The notes: generated by a model from the letters alone, not told the origin. 64,000 bases of DNA from Diaphorobacter ruginosibacter (GCF_014395975.1 NZ_CP060714.1:2294001-2358000), one strand, 5' to 3'; counted from the stretch's first letter, positions 1-9,602 are shown. A program made the numbers and translations.

Positions 1-2
1 TC

Positions 3-1085
3 CTCACCCTGGCTGCGGAACTCGGCACGCGCACTCCCCGGGTGGCGGTGGTGGAGGGCGATGACCTGCTGGGCGACGTGCATCGGCCCATGCTGGAGCG
101 CGCCCTCGGACAGCGGCTGCCCCAGGCGCCCATCGTGAGCGCCAATGCCTATATCGGTGCCGAGCCGATCGCAGAGGCCTTGCGTGCGGGTGCGGACATC
201 GTCGTCTGCGGCCGCGTGGCAGACCCTTCGCTGGTGCTGGGGCCGGCCATCGCCCATTTCGGCTGGTCGATGCAGGACTGGGATCGCCTTGCCCGCGCGA
301 CGATGGCGGGACACTTGCTCGAATGCGGGTCGCAGGTGACGGGCGGGTACTTTGCCGATCCGGGCTTCAAGGACGTGCCCGATCTGGCGCATGTCGGCTA
401 CCCGATCGCCGACATCGATGCCGACGGCCATTGCACCATCTCCAAGCCCGCTGGAACCGGCGGACGCATCGACGCGCGGACGGTCAAGGAGCAGCTGCTT
501 TACGAACTGCACGACCCCGCCGCCTATCTCACGCCTGATGTGGTGGCGGACATCACGCAGGCGCGTGTGCTCGAGGTGGCTGTCGATCGCGCGCGCCTTG
601 AAGGCGTGTTGGGCCACGAGCGGCCGCCAACGCTCAAGGTGAATGTCTGCTTTGAGGCGGGCTGGTTTGCAGAGGCGGAGATCTCCTATGCCGGCCCGCG
701 TGCAGGCTTGCGGGCGCTGCTCGCCGCGGACGTGGTGCGCGAGCGTCTCGGCCAGCAAGAGAAGATCCGAGTGGACCTGATCGGCGTGAACAGCGTCCTG
801 GGAGACGATGGCAACGAGTGGCTCCCGTCAGCCGGAAAGGATCGCGACAAGCACGAACGGCAGATGCAGGCACTTCATGACGCTCGCGACGTGCGGCTCA
901 GGCTTTCATGGCAGCGCCAGGATCGTGGCGATGCGCTGCGGCTCACGCGCGAGGTCAATGCACTGTACTGCTGTGGTCCCGCCGGCGGCGGCGGCGTTCG
1001 CTCCGCGGTGCGGGCGCGGCTGGGAACCGTGTCGTGCCTCGTTCCGCGGGATGCGGTGCGCACCCGTTTCGACTGGGTGGCCTGA
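3..1085 (+). CDS. AtuA-family (acyclic terpene utilization) protein, 5' truncated by window edge
   Basis: The reading frame is open from the first full codon in the window, so the gene starts upstream; about 360 residues are visible. The sequence matches the AtuA N-terminal domain family (former DUF1446), with the internal segment DIVVCGRVADPSLVLGPAI and a C-terminal stretch ending just before an AtuA C-terminal-like partner gene. AtuA proteins are tied to catabolism of acyclic terpenes and related branched acyl-CoAs, but the enzymatic role is not firmly established. A typical domain is about 450 residues, so roughly 90 N-terminal residues are probably missing. It sits 43 bp upstream of the next gene and is probably co-transcribed with it and with the binding protein that follows. 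Family assignment is good; substrate is unknown. Confidence 0.85.
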   Translation, partial: LTLAAELGTRTPRVAVVEGDDLLGDVHRPMLERALGQRLPQAPIVSANAYIGAEPIAEALRAGADIVVCGRVADPSLVLGPAIAHFGWSMQDWDRLARATMAGHLLECGSQVTGGYFADPGFKDVPDLAHVGYPIADIDADGHCTISKPAGTGGRIDARTVKEQLLYELHDPAAYLTPDVVADITQARVLEVAVDRARLEGVLGHERPPTLKVNVCFEAGWFAEAEISYAGPRAGLRALLAADVVRERLGQQEKIRVDLIGVNSVLGDDGNEWLPSAGKDRDKHERQMQALHDARDVRLRLSWQRQDRGDALRLTREVNALYCCGPAGGGGVRSAVRARLGTVSCLVPRDAVRTRFDWVA

Positions 1086-1128
1086 GCAGGGGAGCCGAAC
1101 ACGCCCCGCAATGAACAGAAGGAACGAC

Positions 1129-1500
1129 ATGACCCATCCATCCCTCTCCAAGCCCTTGCACCGTCTTGCACATGGCCGAACCGGCGACAAGGGCAACCGC
1201 TCCAATATCAGCGTGATTGCCTGGCACCCGGCGCTCTGGGACCTGCTGGTGCGCGAGGTGACCGAGGAACGCGTGGCGGCGCAGTTCGCAGCGCGGCATC
1301 CGTCGCAAGTCACGCGCTACCTGCTGCCCCACCTGCAGGCGATGAACTTCGTGCTCGACGAGGTGCTCGACGGAGGCGTGAACGACGCGCTCAATCTCGA
1401 CAGCCATGGCAAGGCGCTGTCATTCCTGCTGCTGGAGATGCCGATCGCCGTTCCCGGCGAGTTGCATCCGTATCTGGCAGGCCGGGCGGTGCAGGCTTGA
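1129..1500 (+). CDS. AtuA C-terminal-domain-like small protein
   Basis: A 123-residue protein starting MTHPSLSKPLHRLAHGR, followed by GDKGNRSN and the helical segment LHPYLAGRAVQA at the end. In many Burkholderiales this domain is encoded separately directly after the AtuA N-terminal protein, whereas in pseudomonads the two are fused; that is family knowledge, and the arrangement is seen here. I chose ATG 1129 because AAGGA lies about 6 bases upstream. An in-frame ATG at 1111 has no close ribosome site. It is probably a subunit or regulatory half of the AtuA-type enzyme. No catalytic motif is recognised. Confidence 0.75.
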   Translation: MTHPSLSKPLHRLAHGRTGDKGNRSNISVIAWHPALWDLLVREVTEERVAAQFAARHPSQVTRYLLPHLQAMNFVLDEVLDGGVNDALNLDSHGKALSFLLLEMPIAVPGELHPYLAGRAVQA

Positions 1501-1555
1501 GCCGCCGCATCCGCCAGACCCCTTTCCAACACTTCCATATCAAGGAGACAAGAAG

Positions 1556-2536
1556 ATGACGATCCAGACCAACCGCCGCACCATGCTGGCCCTGTCCGTT
1601 GGCGCGCTGGCGCTGGCCACGGCCATGAGTTCGCAGGCCGCTGAATATCCAGCCAAGCCCATCACTTTCGTCGTGCCGTTCGCGGCAGGCAGCGCCACTG
1701 ACCTGCTGGCGCGAGCCCTGGGGCAGTCGGTCACGACCGAGGCCAAGGCTTCCGTCATCGTCGACAACAAGGCCGGTGCGAGCGGCATGATCGCGGCCCA
1801 GTACGTGGCCAAGGCGGCGGCCGACGGCTATACGGTGCTGATCACCACGAACACCACGCAGTCGGCCAACGAGCATCTCTACAAGAAGCTGCCCTACGAT
1901 CCCGTGAAGGATTTCACACCGGTCACGGGCCTGGGCAAGGGCGGGCAGGTGCTGGTCGTGAATGCCGCATCGCCGTTCAAGAACGTGGGCGAACTGCTCG
2001 CGGCAGCGAAGAAATCCCCGGGCAAGCTGTCGTTCGGCAGCGGGAGCTCCTCCAGCCGGGTGGCCGGCGAAATGCTCAAGCAACTGGCGGGCGTGGACAT
2101 CCTGCACGTGCCCTACAAGAGCAATCCGCTCGCGATCACGGACCTGCTGGGCGGCCAGATCGACATGATGATCACCGACACGTCCACCGGTATTCCGCAG
2201 ATCAAGTCGGGCAAGCTCAAGGCGCTTGGTTACTCGACGCAGGCCCGCAGCGCTCAGTTGCCCGATGTTCCCACGCTCGACGAGGCTGGCGTGAAGGGCT
2301 ACGACATGGGCTACTGGTTCGCCGCATATGTGCCGGCAGGCACGCCCAAGGAGGTCGTTGCGCGCCTCAACGAGCTGCTGCAGCATGCCACGCAAAGCGC
2401 CGCAGCCAAGTCGTTCTATGAGACTGCGGGATCGGTGGCATGGACGACCACGCCGGACGAGCTGGCTCGCTTCCAGGCGGCCGAGACGTTGAAGTGGGGC
2501 AGGGTGATCAAGGCTGCGGGCATTCAGCCGGAGTGA
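1556..2536 (+). CDS. Tripartite tricarboxylate transporter substrate-binding protein (Bug family)
   Basis: The 326-residue product has a signal peptide with a twin-arginine-like start (NRRTMLALS, residues 6-14) and a likely cleavage near SQA (26-28). The mature part shows Bug-family hallmarks: an early strand-loop VPFAAGSATDLLAR, then DNKAGASGMIAA and LPYDPVKDFTPV. Bug proteins are periplasmic binding proteins that capture carboxylates or aromatic acids, and they are greatly expanded in Comamonadaceae and relatives. The start is supported by CAAGGAG about 9 bases upstream of ATG 1556. It lies 55 bp after the AtuA-like gene, so it may deliver the substrate of that pathway. No TctA or TctB membrane genes lie nearby, so it may share a distant permease. 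Confidence 0.92.
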   Translation: MTIQTNRRTMLALSVGALALATAMSSQAAEYPAKPITFVVPFAAGSATDLLARALGQSVTTEAKASVIVDNKAGASGMIAAQYVAKAAADGYTVLITTNTTQSANEHLYKKLPYDPVKDFTPVTGLGKGGQVLVVNAASPFKNVGELLAAAKKSPGKLSFGSGSSSSRVAGEMLKQLAGVDILHVPYKSNPLAITDLLGGQIDMMITDTSTGIPQIKSGKLKALGYSTQARSAQLPDVPTLDEAGVKGYDMGYWFAAYVPAGTPKEVVARLNELLQHATQSAAAKSFYETAGSVAWTTTPDELARFQAAETLKWGRVIKAAGIQPE

Positions 2537-2543
2537 ACGAAGA

Positions 2544-2565
2544 AAGGCCCCGACAACGGGGCCTT
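2544..2565. terminator. Hairpin between Bug gene and leftward AI-2E permease gene
   Basis: A perfect 9-bp stem (AAGGCCCCG with CGGGGCCTT) and a 4-base loop lie 7 bases after the Bug stop codon. There is no long T run. It sits between convergent genes and could serve both strands. Confidence 0.6.
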
Positions 2566-2587
2566 CGTCCGGAAGGAGCATGTCGGC

Positions 2588-3658
2588 TCAGTCGTCGGCC
2601 AGCGCCTCGAGTTCGGATTCGGGCGGCGAGAACAGATCCCACACGGCGTTGAACAGCGCAGCCACCATCGGCCCGATCACGAAACCGGTGATGCCGAAGA
2701 TCGCCATGCCGCCCAGGGTGGAGATCAGCACCACGTAGTCGGGCAGCTTGGTGTCCTTGCCGACCAGGATCGGGCGCAGCAGGTTGTCGACCAGCCCGAT
2801 GATGCAGACGCAGAAGAGGGTGAGGATCACGCCCTTGGTGATGTCGCCGGTCGCAAAGAAGTAGATCGCCACCGGGCCCCAGATCAGCGCTGCGCCCACG
2901 GCTGGCAGCAGCGACAGGAAGGCCATCAGCACGCCCCACAGCACGGGGCCCTGGATGCCGAGGAACCAGAAGATCATTCCGCCAAGGGCGCCTTGCACCG
3001 CGGCCACCACGATGTTGCCCTTGACCGTGGCGCGGATCACCGTGGTGAACTTGACCGCCAGCTTGCGCTTGTGCTCAGGATCGAGCGGAATGGCGTCGCG
3101 AATGCGCGCCACCAGCCGCCCGCCGTCGCGCAGCAGGAAGAACAGCAGGTAGAGCATCACGCCAAAGCCCACGACGAACTGCAGGGTATTCGAGCCGAAA
3201 TCCACGGCCTTCGTGGCGAGGAACTGGCTGGCCTGTGCGCTGAAGCTCGACAGTCGCGCCTCGACCTCGGCCACGGTCGTGAGATGGAAATGATCGAGCA
3301 GGCCCATGGCCCAGCCGGGCATGGCCTGTATGAGCGTCTGCAGATAGCTGCCCACATTGAGCTGTCCGGAGCGCAGCCTCTCGTAGATGACACCCGCCTC
3401 GCTCACCAGCGATGTCACGATCACGAGCAACGGCAGAATCACGATCAGCAGGCAGACGCCCAGCGTGATGAGGGCTGCCAGGGTCGGGCGCCGGGGCATG
3501 CGCGCGAGCAGCCACCGCTGCATTGGCGCGAACAGGATGGCAAGCACCACACCCCAGAACAGGGCAAAGGCGTAGGGCCAAAGGATGGCCATGAACGCCA
3601 GGGTCACCAGAACCAGGATCCCCAGAAAAGTGCGTTGCTGCAGCGTATTTGATTTCAT
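2588..3658 (-). CDS. AI-2E family transporter (YdiK-type permease)
   Basis: With the start at ATG 3658 the product is 356 residues, the usual size for this family. It opens with two close membrane segments (around FLGILVLVTLAF and YAFALFWGVVLAILF), has a soluble stretch of about 100 residues, then hydrophobic segments containing WGVLMAFLSLLPAVG and ending with FGITGFVIGPMVAALFN. The family (formerly UPF0118) includes TqsA and several ion antiporters, so autoinducer export is only one possibility. Upstream in-frame ATGs at 3748 and 3739 exist, but would add a non-hydrophobic leader. The gene diverges from sucA. A second, much larger member of the family lies at 27158-29710. Confidence 0.88.
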   Translation of the reverse strand: MKSNTLQQRTFLGILVLVTLAFMAILWPYAFALFWGVVLAILFAPMQRWLLARMPRRPTLAALITLGVCLLIVILPLLVIVTSLVSEAGVIYERLRSGQLNVGSYLQTLIQAMPGWAMGLLDHFHLTTVAEVEARLSSFSAQASQFLATKAVDFGSNTLQFVVGFGVMLYLLFFLLRDGGRLVARIRDAIPLDPEHKRKLAVKFTTVIRATVKGNIVVAAVQGALGGMIFWFLGIQGPVLWGVLMAFLSLLPAVGAALIWGPVAIYFFATGDITKGVILTLFCVCIIGLVDNLLRPILVGKDTKLPDYVVLISTLGGMAIFGITGFVIGPMVAALFNAVWDLFSPPESELEALADD

Positions 3659-3908
3659 ATTGCGTGAAAGAGCCGGATTTCGGCAAATGTACGCGACTTG
3701 CTGCATCTCGCGACAGGCCGTTGTTACGAAAGAGTTCATGTCCGACATCAAGCCGACATACGCATTCCGCACTTCGATGGCACAATAGCGCCCGTACTAA
3801 AGGCCCCTTCCCCTGCCACAGTCGCATCCGCCAACCGGTTCAGCCGTGACGCGGAAGGTTTACTAACCAGCTAAAGCTTCCTGAAGGGAAGCAGAGGTGA
3901 GCGGAACA
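3659..3908. promoter_or_regulatory. Divergent intergenic region between AI-2E permease and sucA
   Basis: This 250-bp stretch must hold the promoters of both flanking genes. I see no convincing -35/-10 pair. A 6-bp stem GCTTCC/GGAAGC (3876-3881 with 3887-3892) sits directly upstream of the sucA ribosome site AGAGG (3893-3897) and could affect translation initiation. Confidence 0.35.
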
Positions 3909-6788
3909 ATGAGCGAACCCACATCTGTATACAAAGCCTATCAAGGCAACACGTATCTCTTTGGCGGCAACGCGCCGTATGTGGAAGAGATGTATGAGAG
4001 CTATCTGGCCAACCCGGGCAGCGTGCCTGACAACTGGCGCGAGTACTTCGATGCACTGCAGCACGTGCCTGCAGTCGACGGCAGCGATGCCAAGGACGTT
4101 CCCCATCTGCCCGTCATCAATGCCTTTGCCGAGCGTGCAAAGCAGGGTGGCACGCAGGTCGTGGTGGCCTCCGGCGCCGACTCCGAACTGGGCCGCAAGC
4201 GCACCGCCGTACAGCAGCTGATCGCCGCATACCGCAATGTGGGCCAGCGTTGGGCCGATCTCGACCCGCTCAAGCGCACCGAGCGCCCCGAAATTCCCGA
4301 GCTGGAGCCATCTTTCTACGGCTTCACCGACGCCGACCAGGAAACCGTGTTCAACACCAGCAACACGTTCTTCGGCAAGGAAACCATGACCCTGCGCGAG
4401 CTGATGAATGCTCTGCGCGAAACCTACTGCGGCACGATCGGCGCCGAGTACATGTATGCCACCGACCAGAACCAGAAGCGCTGGTGGCAGCAGAAGCTGG
4501 AGTCGATCCGCAGCAAGCCGAGCTTCGACGCAGCCAAGAAGAAGCGCATTCTTGATCGCCTGACCGCAGCCGAAGGCCTCGAGCGCTACCTGCACACCAA
4601 GTATGTCGGTCAGAAGCGCTTCTCGCTGGAAGGCGGCGAGTCGTTCATCGCGGCGATGGACGAGCTGATCAATGCAGCCGGCCAGAAGGGCATCCAGGAA
4701 GTCGTGATCGGCATGGCCCACCGCGGCCGTCTGAACGTGCTGGTGAACACGCTGGGCAAGATGCCCAAGGACCTGTTCGCCGAATTCGACCACACCGCTC
4801 CCGAAGATCTGCCATCGGGCGACGTGAAGTACCACCAGGGCTTCAGCTCCGACGTGACGACGGCCGGCGGCCCGGTTCACCTGTCGCTGGCGTTCAATCC
4901 CTCGCACCTGGAAATCGTGAACCCGGTGGTCGAAGGCTCCGTGCGCTCGCGCATGGACCGTCGCGCCGATCCGCGCGGCAAGCAGGTGCTGCCGGTGCTG
5001 GTGCACGGCGACGCGGCCTTTGCAGGCCAGGGCGTGAACCAGGAAACCCTGGCACTGGCCCAGACCCGTGGCTACTCCACGGGCGGCACGGTGCACATCA
5101 TCATCAACAACCAGATCGGTTTCACCACCTCCGATCCACGCGACGCACGCTCGACGCTGTACTGCACCGACATCGTGAAGATGATCGAGTCGCCCGTGCT
5201 GCACGTGAACGGTGACGATCCGGAAGCGGTCGCGCTGGCCACCCAGCTCGCCCTGGAATTCCGCATGGAGTTCGACAAGGACGTGGTCGTCGACATCATC
5301 TGCTTCCGCAAGCTGGGCCACAACGAGCAGGACACTCCTGCGCTGACCCAGCCGCTGATGTACAAGAAGATTGGCGCCCACCCCGGCACCCGCAAGCTGT
5401 ACGCCGACAAGCTGGCCACGCAAGGCCTTGGCGAAACGTTGGGCGACGACATGGTCAAGGCCTACCGCGCCGCCATGGACGAAGGCAAGCACACCATGGA
5501 TCCGGTGCTCACCAACTTCAAGAGCAAGTACGCGGTGGACTGGAGCCCGTTCCTGAACCAGAAGTGGACGGACGCCGGCGACACGGCGATCCCGCTGACG
5601 GAGTGGAAGCGCCTGGCCGAGAAGATCACCACGATTCCCGAAGGCGTGACGCCTCACGCGCTCGTGAAGAAGGTCTACGACGACCGTGCGGCCATGGGCC
5701 GTGGCGAGATCAACGTCGACTGGGGCATGGGCGAGCACATGGCTTTCGCATCGCTGGTGGCGTCGGGCTACCCCGTGCGCCTGTCAGGTGAGGACTGCGG
5801 CCGTGGCACGTTCACGCACCGCCATGCCGTGATCCACGACCAGAAGCGCGAGAAGTGGAGCGAAGGCACCTACATTCCGCTGCAGAACGTCGCCGAGAAC
5901 CAGGCTCCGTTCGTCGTGATCGACTCCATCCTGTCCGAAGAAGCCGTTCTGGCCTTCGAATACGGCTACGCGTCGAACGACCCCAACACGCTGGTGATCT
6001 GGGAAGCCCAGTTCGGCGACTTCGCCAACGGCGCCCAAGTCGTGATCGACCAGTTCATTGCTTCCGGCGAAGTGAAGTGGGGCCGTGTCAACGGCCTGAC
6101 GCTGATGCTGCCGCACGGCTATGAAGGCCAGGGCCCGGAGCACAGCTCTGCGCGCCTCGAGCGCTTCATGCAGCTGGCTGCCGATACCAACATGCAGATC
6201 GTGCAGCCGACCACGGCCAGCCAGATCTTCCACGTGCTGCGCCGCCAGCAGGTTCGCAACCTGCGCAAGCCGCTCGTGATCATGACGCCGAAGTCGCTGC
6301 TGCGTAACAAGGATGCTACGTCGCCGCTCACCGAATTCACCAAGGGTTCGTTCCACACGGTGCTGCCGGAGCAGGATGACGCCGTGGTCAAGAACGCGGC
6401 CAAGGTCAAGCGCATCGTCGCCTGCTCGGGCAAGGTGTACTACGACCTCGTGAAGAAGCGCACGGAAGCCAAGATCGACGATGTGGCCATCATCCGTGTC
6501 GAGCAGCTGTATCCGTTCCCGCACAAGGCTTTCGCTGCCGAAGTGAAGAAGTACAGCAACGCGACTGAAATCGTTTGGTGCCAGGACGAGCCGCAGAACC
6601 AGGGCGCCTGGTTCTTCATCCAGCACAACATCCACGAGAACATGCTCGATGGCCAGAAGCTGGGCTACTCCGGCCGTGCGGCTTCGGCATCGCCTGCCGT
6701 GGGCTACTCGCACCTGCACCAGGAGCAGCAGAAGGCGCTGGTCGACGGCGCGTTTGGCAAGCTCAAGGGTTTTGTCCTGACCAAGTAA
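3909..6788 (+). CDS. sucA: 2-oxoglutarate dehydrogenase E1 component
   Basis: This 959-residue thiamine diphosphate enzyme decarboxylates 2-oxoglutarate in the citric acid cycle and passes the succinyl group to the E2 lipoyl arm. Visible family signatures are the N-terminal YLFGGNAPYVEEMYESYL helix, which binds E2, the segments GMAHRGRLNVL and LAFNPSHLEIVNPVVEGS, the cofactor-binding VHGDAAFAGQGVN, and near the C-terminus the stretch LMLPHGYEGQGPEHSSARLERF. I prefer ATG 3909 over an in-frame GTG at 3897, because AGAGG lies 11 bases before the ATG. It heads the cluster with odhB and lpd. Length and motifs are complete. Note the hairpin just before the ribosome site. Confidence 0.97.
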   Translation: MSEPTSVYKAYQGNTYLFGGNAPYVEEMYESYLANPGSVPDNWREYFDALQHVPAVDGSDAKDVPHLPVINAFAERAKQGGTQVVVASGADSELGRKRTAVQQLIAAYRNVGQRWADLDPLKRTERPEIPELEPSFYGFTDADQETVFNTSNTFFGKETMTLRELMNALRETYCGTIGAEYMYATDQNQKRWWQQKLESIRSKPSFDAAKKKRILDRLTAAEGLERYLHTKYVGQKRFSLEGGESFIAAMDELINAAGQKGIQEVVIGMAHRGRLNVLVNTLGKMPKDLFAEFDHTAPEDLPSGDVKYHQGFSSDVTTAGGPVHLSLAFNPSHLEIVNPVVEGSVRSRMDRRADPRGKQVLPVLVHGDAAFAGQGVNQETLALAQTRGYSTGGTVHIIINNQIGFTTSDPRDARSTLYCTDIVKMIESPVLHVNGDDPEAVALATQLALEFRMEFDKDVVVDIICFRKLGHNEQDTPALTQPLMYKKIGAHPGTRKLYADKLATQGLGETLGDDMVKAYRAAMDEGKHTMDPVLTNFKSKYAVDWSPFLNQKWTDAGDTAIPLTEWKRLAEKITTIPEGVTPHALVKKVYDDRAAMGRGEINVDWGMGEHMAFASLVASGYPVRLSGEDCGRGTFTHRHAVIHDQKREKWSEGTYIPLQNVAENQAPFVVIDSILSEEAVLAFEYGYASNDPNTLVIWEAQFGDFANGAQVVIDQFIASGEVKWGRVNGLTLMLPHGYEGQGPEHSSARLERFMQLAADTNMQIVQPTTASQIFHVLRRQQVRNLRKPLVIMTPKSLLRNKDATSPLTEFTKGSFHTVLPEQDDAVVKNAAKVKRIVACSGKVYYDLVKKRTEAKIDDVAIIRVEQLYPFPHKAFAAEVKKYSNATEIVWCQDEPQNQGAWFFIQHNIHENMLDGQKLGYSGRAASASPAVGYSHLHQEQQKALVDGAFGKLKGFVLTK

Positions 6789-6842
6789 GGCTGGAAACCC
6801 GCTCATTACCCATCAGTACAAAACACGAATTGGAAAAGAAAA

Positions 6843-8093
6843 ATGGCTATTGTTGACGTCAAAGTTCCGCAGCTCTCCGAGTCCATCACGGAAGCCACCA
6901 TGCTCAACTGGAAGAAGAAGGCTGGTGAGGCAGTTGCTGTGGATGAAATCCTCATCGAGATCGAAACCGACAAGGTCGTGCTCGAAGTGCCTGCTCCCTC
7001 GGCCGGCGTGCTGACCGAGATCCTGCAAGGCGACGGTGCAACCGTCACCGCAGAACAGGTCATCGCCAAGATCGACACCGAAGCCGTGGCCGGCGCTGCC
7101 GCGCCTGCTGCTGCAGCTCCCGCAGCCGCTGCCTCTGCACCCGCCGCCGCTCCCGTGGCAGCTGCTGCAGCAAGCAACAACAGCAAGGCTGGCGTGGCCA
7201 TGCCTGCTGCTGCCAAGATCCTGGCCGATAACAACCTGTCCGCCGCGAACGTGGCTGGCACGGGCAAGGATGGTCGCGTGACCAAGGGCGATGCGCTGTC
7301 CGCCATCAAGGGTGGCGCCGCCATCCCGACGGGTGTTCCGACAGCGGCTCTGCCGCAGGTCGCAGCGCCTGCCGGAAAGCAGGACCTGGGCGATCGCCCT
7401 GAGCAGCGCGTGCCGATGACACGCCTGCGTGCCCGTATCGCCGAGCGCCTGCTGCAATCGCAAGCCACCAATGCCATCCTGACCACGTTCAACGAAGTGA
7501 ACATGGCTCCCGTGATGGACATGCGCAAGAAGTTCCAGGACCAGTTCGTCAAGGAACACGGCGTGAAGCTGGGCTTCATGTCCTTCTTCGTGAAGGCTGC
7601 AGTGCACGCACTGAAGAAGTTCCCCGCGGTGAATGCCTCGATCGACGGCAACGACATCGTCTACCACGGCTACTTCGATATCGGCATCGCAGTGAGCTCG
7701 CCTCGCGGCCTGGTGGTGCCTATCCTGCGCAACGTCGACCAGATGAGCTTCGCAGACATCGAGAAGAAGATCGCCGAATTCGGTCAGAAGGCCAAGGACG
7801 GCAAGCTGGGCATCGAAGAGCTGACCGGCGGTACGTTCTCGATCTCCAACGGTGGCACTTTCGGCTCGATGATGTCCACTCCCATCATCAACCCGCCTCA
7901 GTCCGCCATCCTCGGCGTGCACGCCACCAAGGACCGTGCCGTGGTGGAGAACGGCCAGATCGTGATCCGCCCGATGAACTACCTGGCCATGTCCTATGAC
8001 CACCGCATCATCGACGGCCGCGAAGCCGTGCTGAGCCTGGTTGCCATGAAGGACGCGCTGGAAGACCCAAGCCGCCTGCTGTTCGACCTGTAA
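6843..8093 (+). CDS. sucB: Dihydrolipoyllysine-residue succinyltransferase, E2 of 2-oxoglutarate dehydrogenase
   Basis: The 416-residue protein has three parts. Residues 1-78 are one lipoyl domain, with the lipoylated lysine K44 in EIETDKVVLE. An Ala/Pro linker (about 82-115) leads to the peripheral-subunit binding domain (about 117-155). The acyltransferase core runs to the C-terminus, with the catalytic HRIIDG motif at H387 and D391. It moves succinyl from the E1 cofactor to CoA and forms the core of the complex. The gene starts 54 bp after sucA and is followed by a strong hairpin before lpd, which suggests graded expression of E3. The single lipoyl domain is typical for 2-oxoglutarate rather than pyruvate dehydrogenase E2. 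It is also named odhB in this group. Confidence 0.97.
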   Translation: MAIVDVKVPQLSESITEATMLNWKKKAGEAVAVDEILIEIETDKVVLEVPAPSAGVLTEILQGDGATVTAEQVIAKIDTEAVAGAAAPAAAAPAAAASAPAAAPVAAAAASNNSKAGVAMPAAAKILADNNLSAANVAGTGKDGRVTKGDALSAIKGGAAIPTGVPTAALPQVAAPAGKQDLGDRPEQRVPMTRLRARIAERLLQSQATNAILTTFNEVNMAPVMDMRKKFQDQFVKEHGVKLGFMSFFVKAAVHALKKFPAVNASIDGNDIVYHGYFDIGIAVSSPRGLVVPILRNVDQMSFADIEKKIAEFGQKAKDGKLGIEELTGGTFSISNGGTFGSMMSTPIINPPQSAILGVHATKDRAVVENGQIVIRPMNYLAMSYDHRIIDGREAVLSLVAMKDALEDPSRLLFDL

Positions 8094-8116
8094 TCGCCGC
8101 AGATCGAAATTAGACG

Positions 8117-8147
8117 AAACCCACCACCAAAAGCGGTGGGTTTTTTT
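8117..8147 (+). terminator. Intrinsic terminator or attenuator between sucB and lpd
   Basis: Nine bases AAACCCACC (8117-8125) pair with GGTGGGTTT (8135-8143) around a 9-base loop, followed by an unbroken T run to 8147. It lies 23 bases after the sucB stop and 27 bases before the lpd start, so it would interrupt the operon and reduce read-through. Confidence 0.8.
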
Positions 8148-8174
8148 CCAATCAAGCAGAGAAAGATTCAAATC

Positions 8175-9602
8175 ATGAGCAAGCAATTCGACGTCGTCGT
8201 CATCGGCGCTGGCCCTGGCGGTTACATCGCTGCAATCCGTGCAGCACAACTCGGCTTCAACGTCGCCTGTATCGACGAGTGGAAGAACGCACAGGGCGGC
8301 GCGGCTCCGGGCGGCACCTGCACCAACGTGGGCTGCATTCCCTCGAAGGCGCTGCTGCAGTCTTCCGAGCACTACGAACACGCCAGGCTGCATTTCGCGG
8401 ACCATGGCATCTCGACCGGCAAGGTCGAGATGGACGTGCCCAAGATGATCACGCGCAAGCAAGGCATCGTGAAGCAGAACAACGACGGCATCCTGTACCT
8501 GTTCAAGAAGAACAAGGTCACCTTCTTCCACGGCCGTGGCTCGTTCGTGAAGGCTGCCGAAGGCGGCTACGAGATCAAGGTCGCCGGCAAGGAAGAGGAA
8601 ACCATCACCGGCAAGCAGATCATCATCGCCACGGGCTCCAATGCGCGTGCGCTGCCCGGCGTTCCATTCGATGAGGAGTTCATCCTGTCGAACGACGGTG
8701 CCCTGGCTCTCGAGAAGACGCCGAAGACCCTGGGTCTGATCGGCTCCGGCGTGATCGGCCTCGAAATGGGTTCCGTGTGGCGCCGCCTGGGCTCGGAAGT
8801 GACCGTGCTCGAAGGCATGGACAAGTTCCTGCCCGCCGTGGACGAGCAGATCGCCAAGGAAGCCAAGAAGGCGTTCGACAAGCAGGGCCTGAAGATCGAG
8901 CTCGGCGTGAAGGTCGGCGAGGTCAAGACCGGCAAGAAGGGCGTGACGGTCTCCTACACCAACGCCAAGGGCGAGGCGCAGACGCTGGAAGTCGAAAAGC
9001 TGATCGTCTCGATCGGCCGCACCGCCAACACCATCGGCCTGAACCCCGAAGCCGTGGGCCTGGCCCTCGATGAGCGCGGCCAGATCGTGGTCGATGCCGA
9101 CTGCAAGACCAACCTGCCGGGCGTCTGGGCCGTGGGCGACGTCGTGCGCGGACCGATGCTGGCGCACAAGGCCGAGGAAGAGGCTGTTGCCGTGGCCGAG
9201 CGCATTGCCGGCCAGCACGGCCACGTGAACTTCGACACCATTCCTTTCGTGATCTACACCAGCCCTGAAGTGGCATGGGTGGGCCGCACCGAGCAGCAGC
9301 TCAAGGAGCAGGGCGTGAAGTACAAGGCCGGCTCGTTCCCGTTCCTCGCGAACGGCCGTGCACGCGCCCTGGGCGACACGACCGGCATGGTGAAGTTCAT
9401 CGCCGACGCCGAGACCGACGAGATCCTGGGCGTGCACATGGTCGGCCCGATGGTCTCGGAGCTGATCTCCGAGGCCGTGGTGGCCATGGAGTTCAAGGCA
9501 TCGAGCGAAGACATCGCCCGCATCTGCCACGCCCACCCATCGCTGTCCGAATCCACGAAGGAAGCGGCTCTGGCGGTGGACAAGCGCACCCTGAACTTCT
9601 GA
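8175..9602 (+). CDS. lpdA: Dihydrolipoyl dehydrogenase (E3)
   Basis: The 475-residue flavoprotein reoxidises the E2 lipoyl arm and makes NADH. The FAD-binding VVIGAGPGGYIAAI is at residues 8-21 and the redox-active disulfide is C49/C54 in GGTCTNVGCIPSKA. The NAD-binding Rossmann motif is IGSGVIGLEMGSVW, and the second FAD motif is WAVGDVVRGPMLAHKAEEE. The C-terminal HAHPSLSE carries the catalytic His-Glu pair. ATG 8175 begins the conserved N-terminus; an upstream in-frame start at 8136 would lie inside the terminator. It may also serve pyruvate dehydrogenase or the glycine cleavage system unless another copy exists. A hairpin terminator follows. Confidence 0.96.
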   Translation: MSKQFDVVVIGAGPGGYIAAIRAAQLGFNVACIDEWKNAQGGAAPGGTCTNVGCIPSKALLQSSEHYEHARLHFADHGISTGKVEMDVPKMITRKQGIVKQNNDGILYLFKKNKVTFFHGRGSFVKAAEGGYEIKVAGKEEETITGKQIIIATGSNARALPGVPFDEEFILSNDGALALEKTPKTLGLIGSGVIGLEMGSVWRRLGSEVTVLEGMDKFLPAVDEQIAKEAKKAFDKQGLKIELGVKVGEVKTGKKGVTVSYTNAKGEAQTLEVEKLIVSIGRTANTIGLNPEAVGLALDERGQIVVDADCKTNLPGVWAVGDVVRGPMLAHKAEEEAVAVAERIAGQHGHVNFDTIPFVIYTSPEVAWVGRTEQQLKEQGVKYKAGSFPFLANGRARALGDTTGMVKFIADAETDEILGVHMVGPMVSELISEAVVAMEFKASSEDIARICHAHPSLSESTKEAALAVDKRTLNF

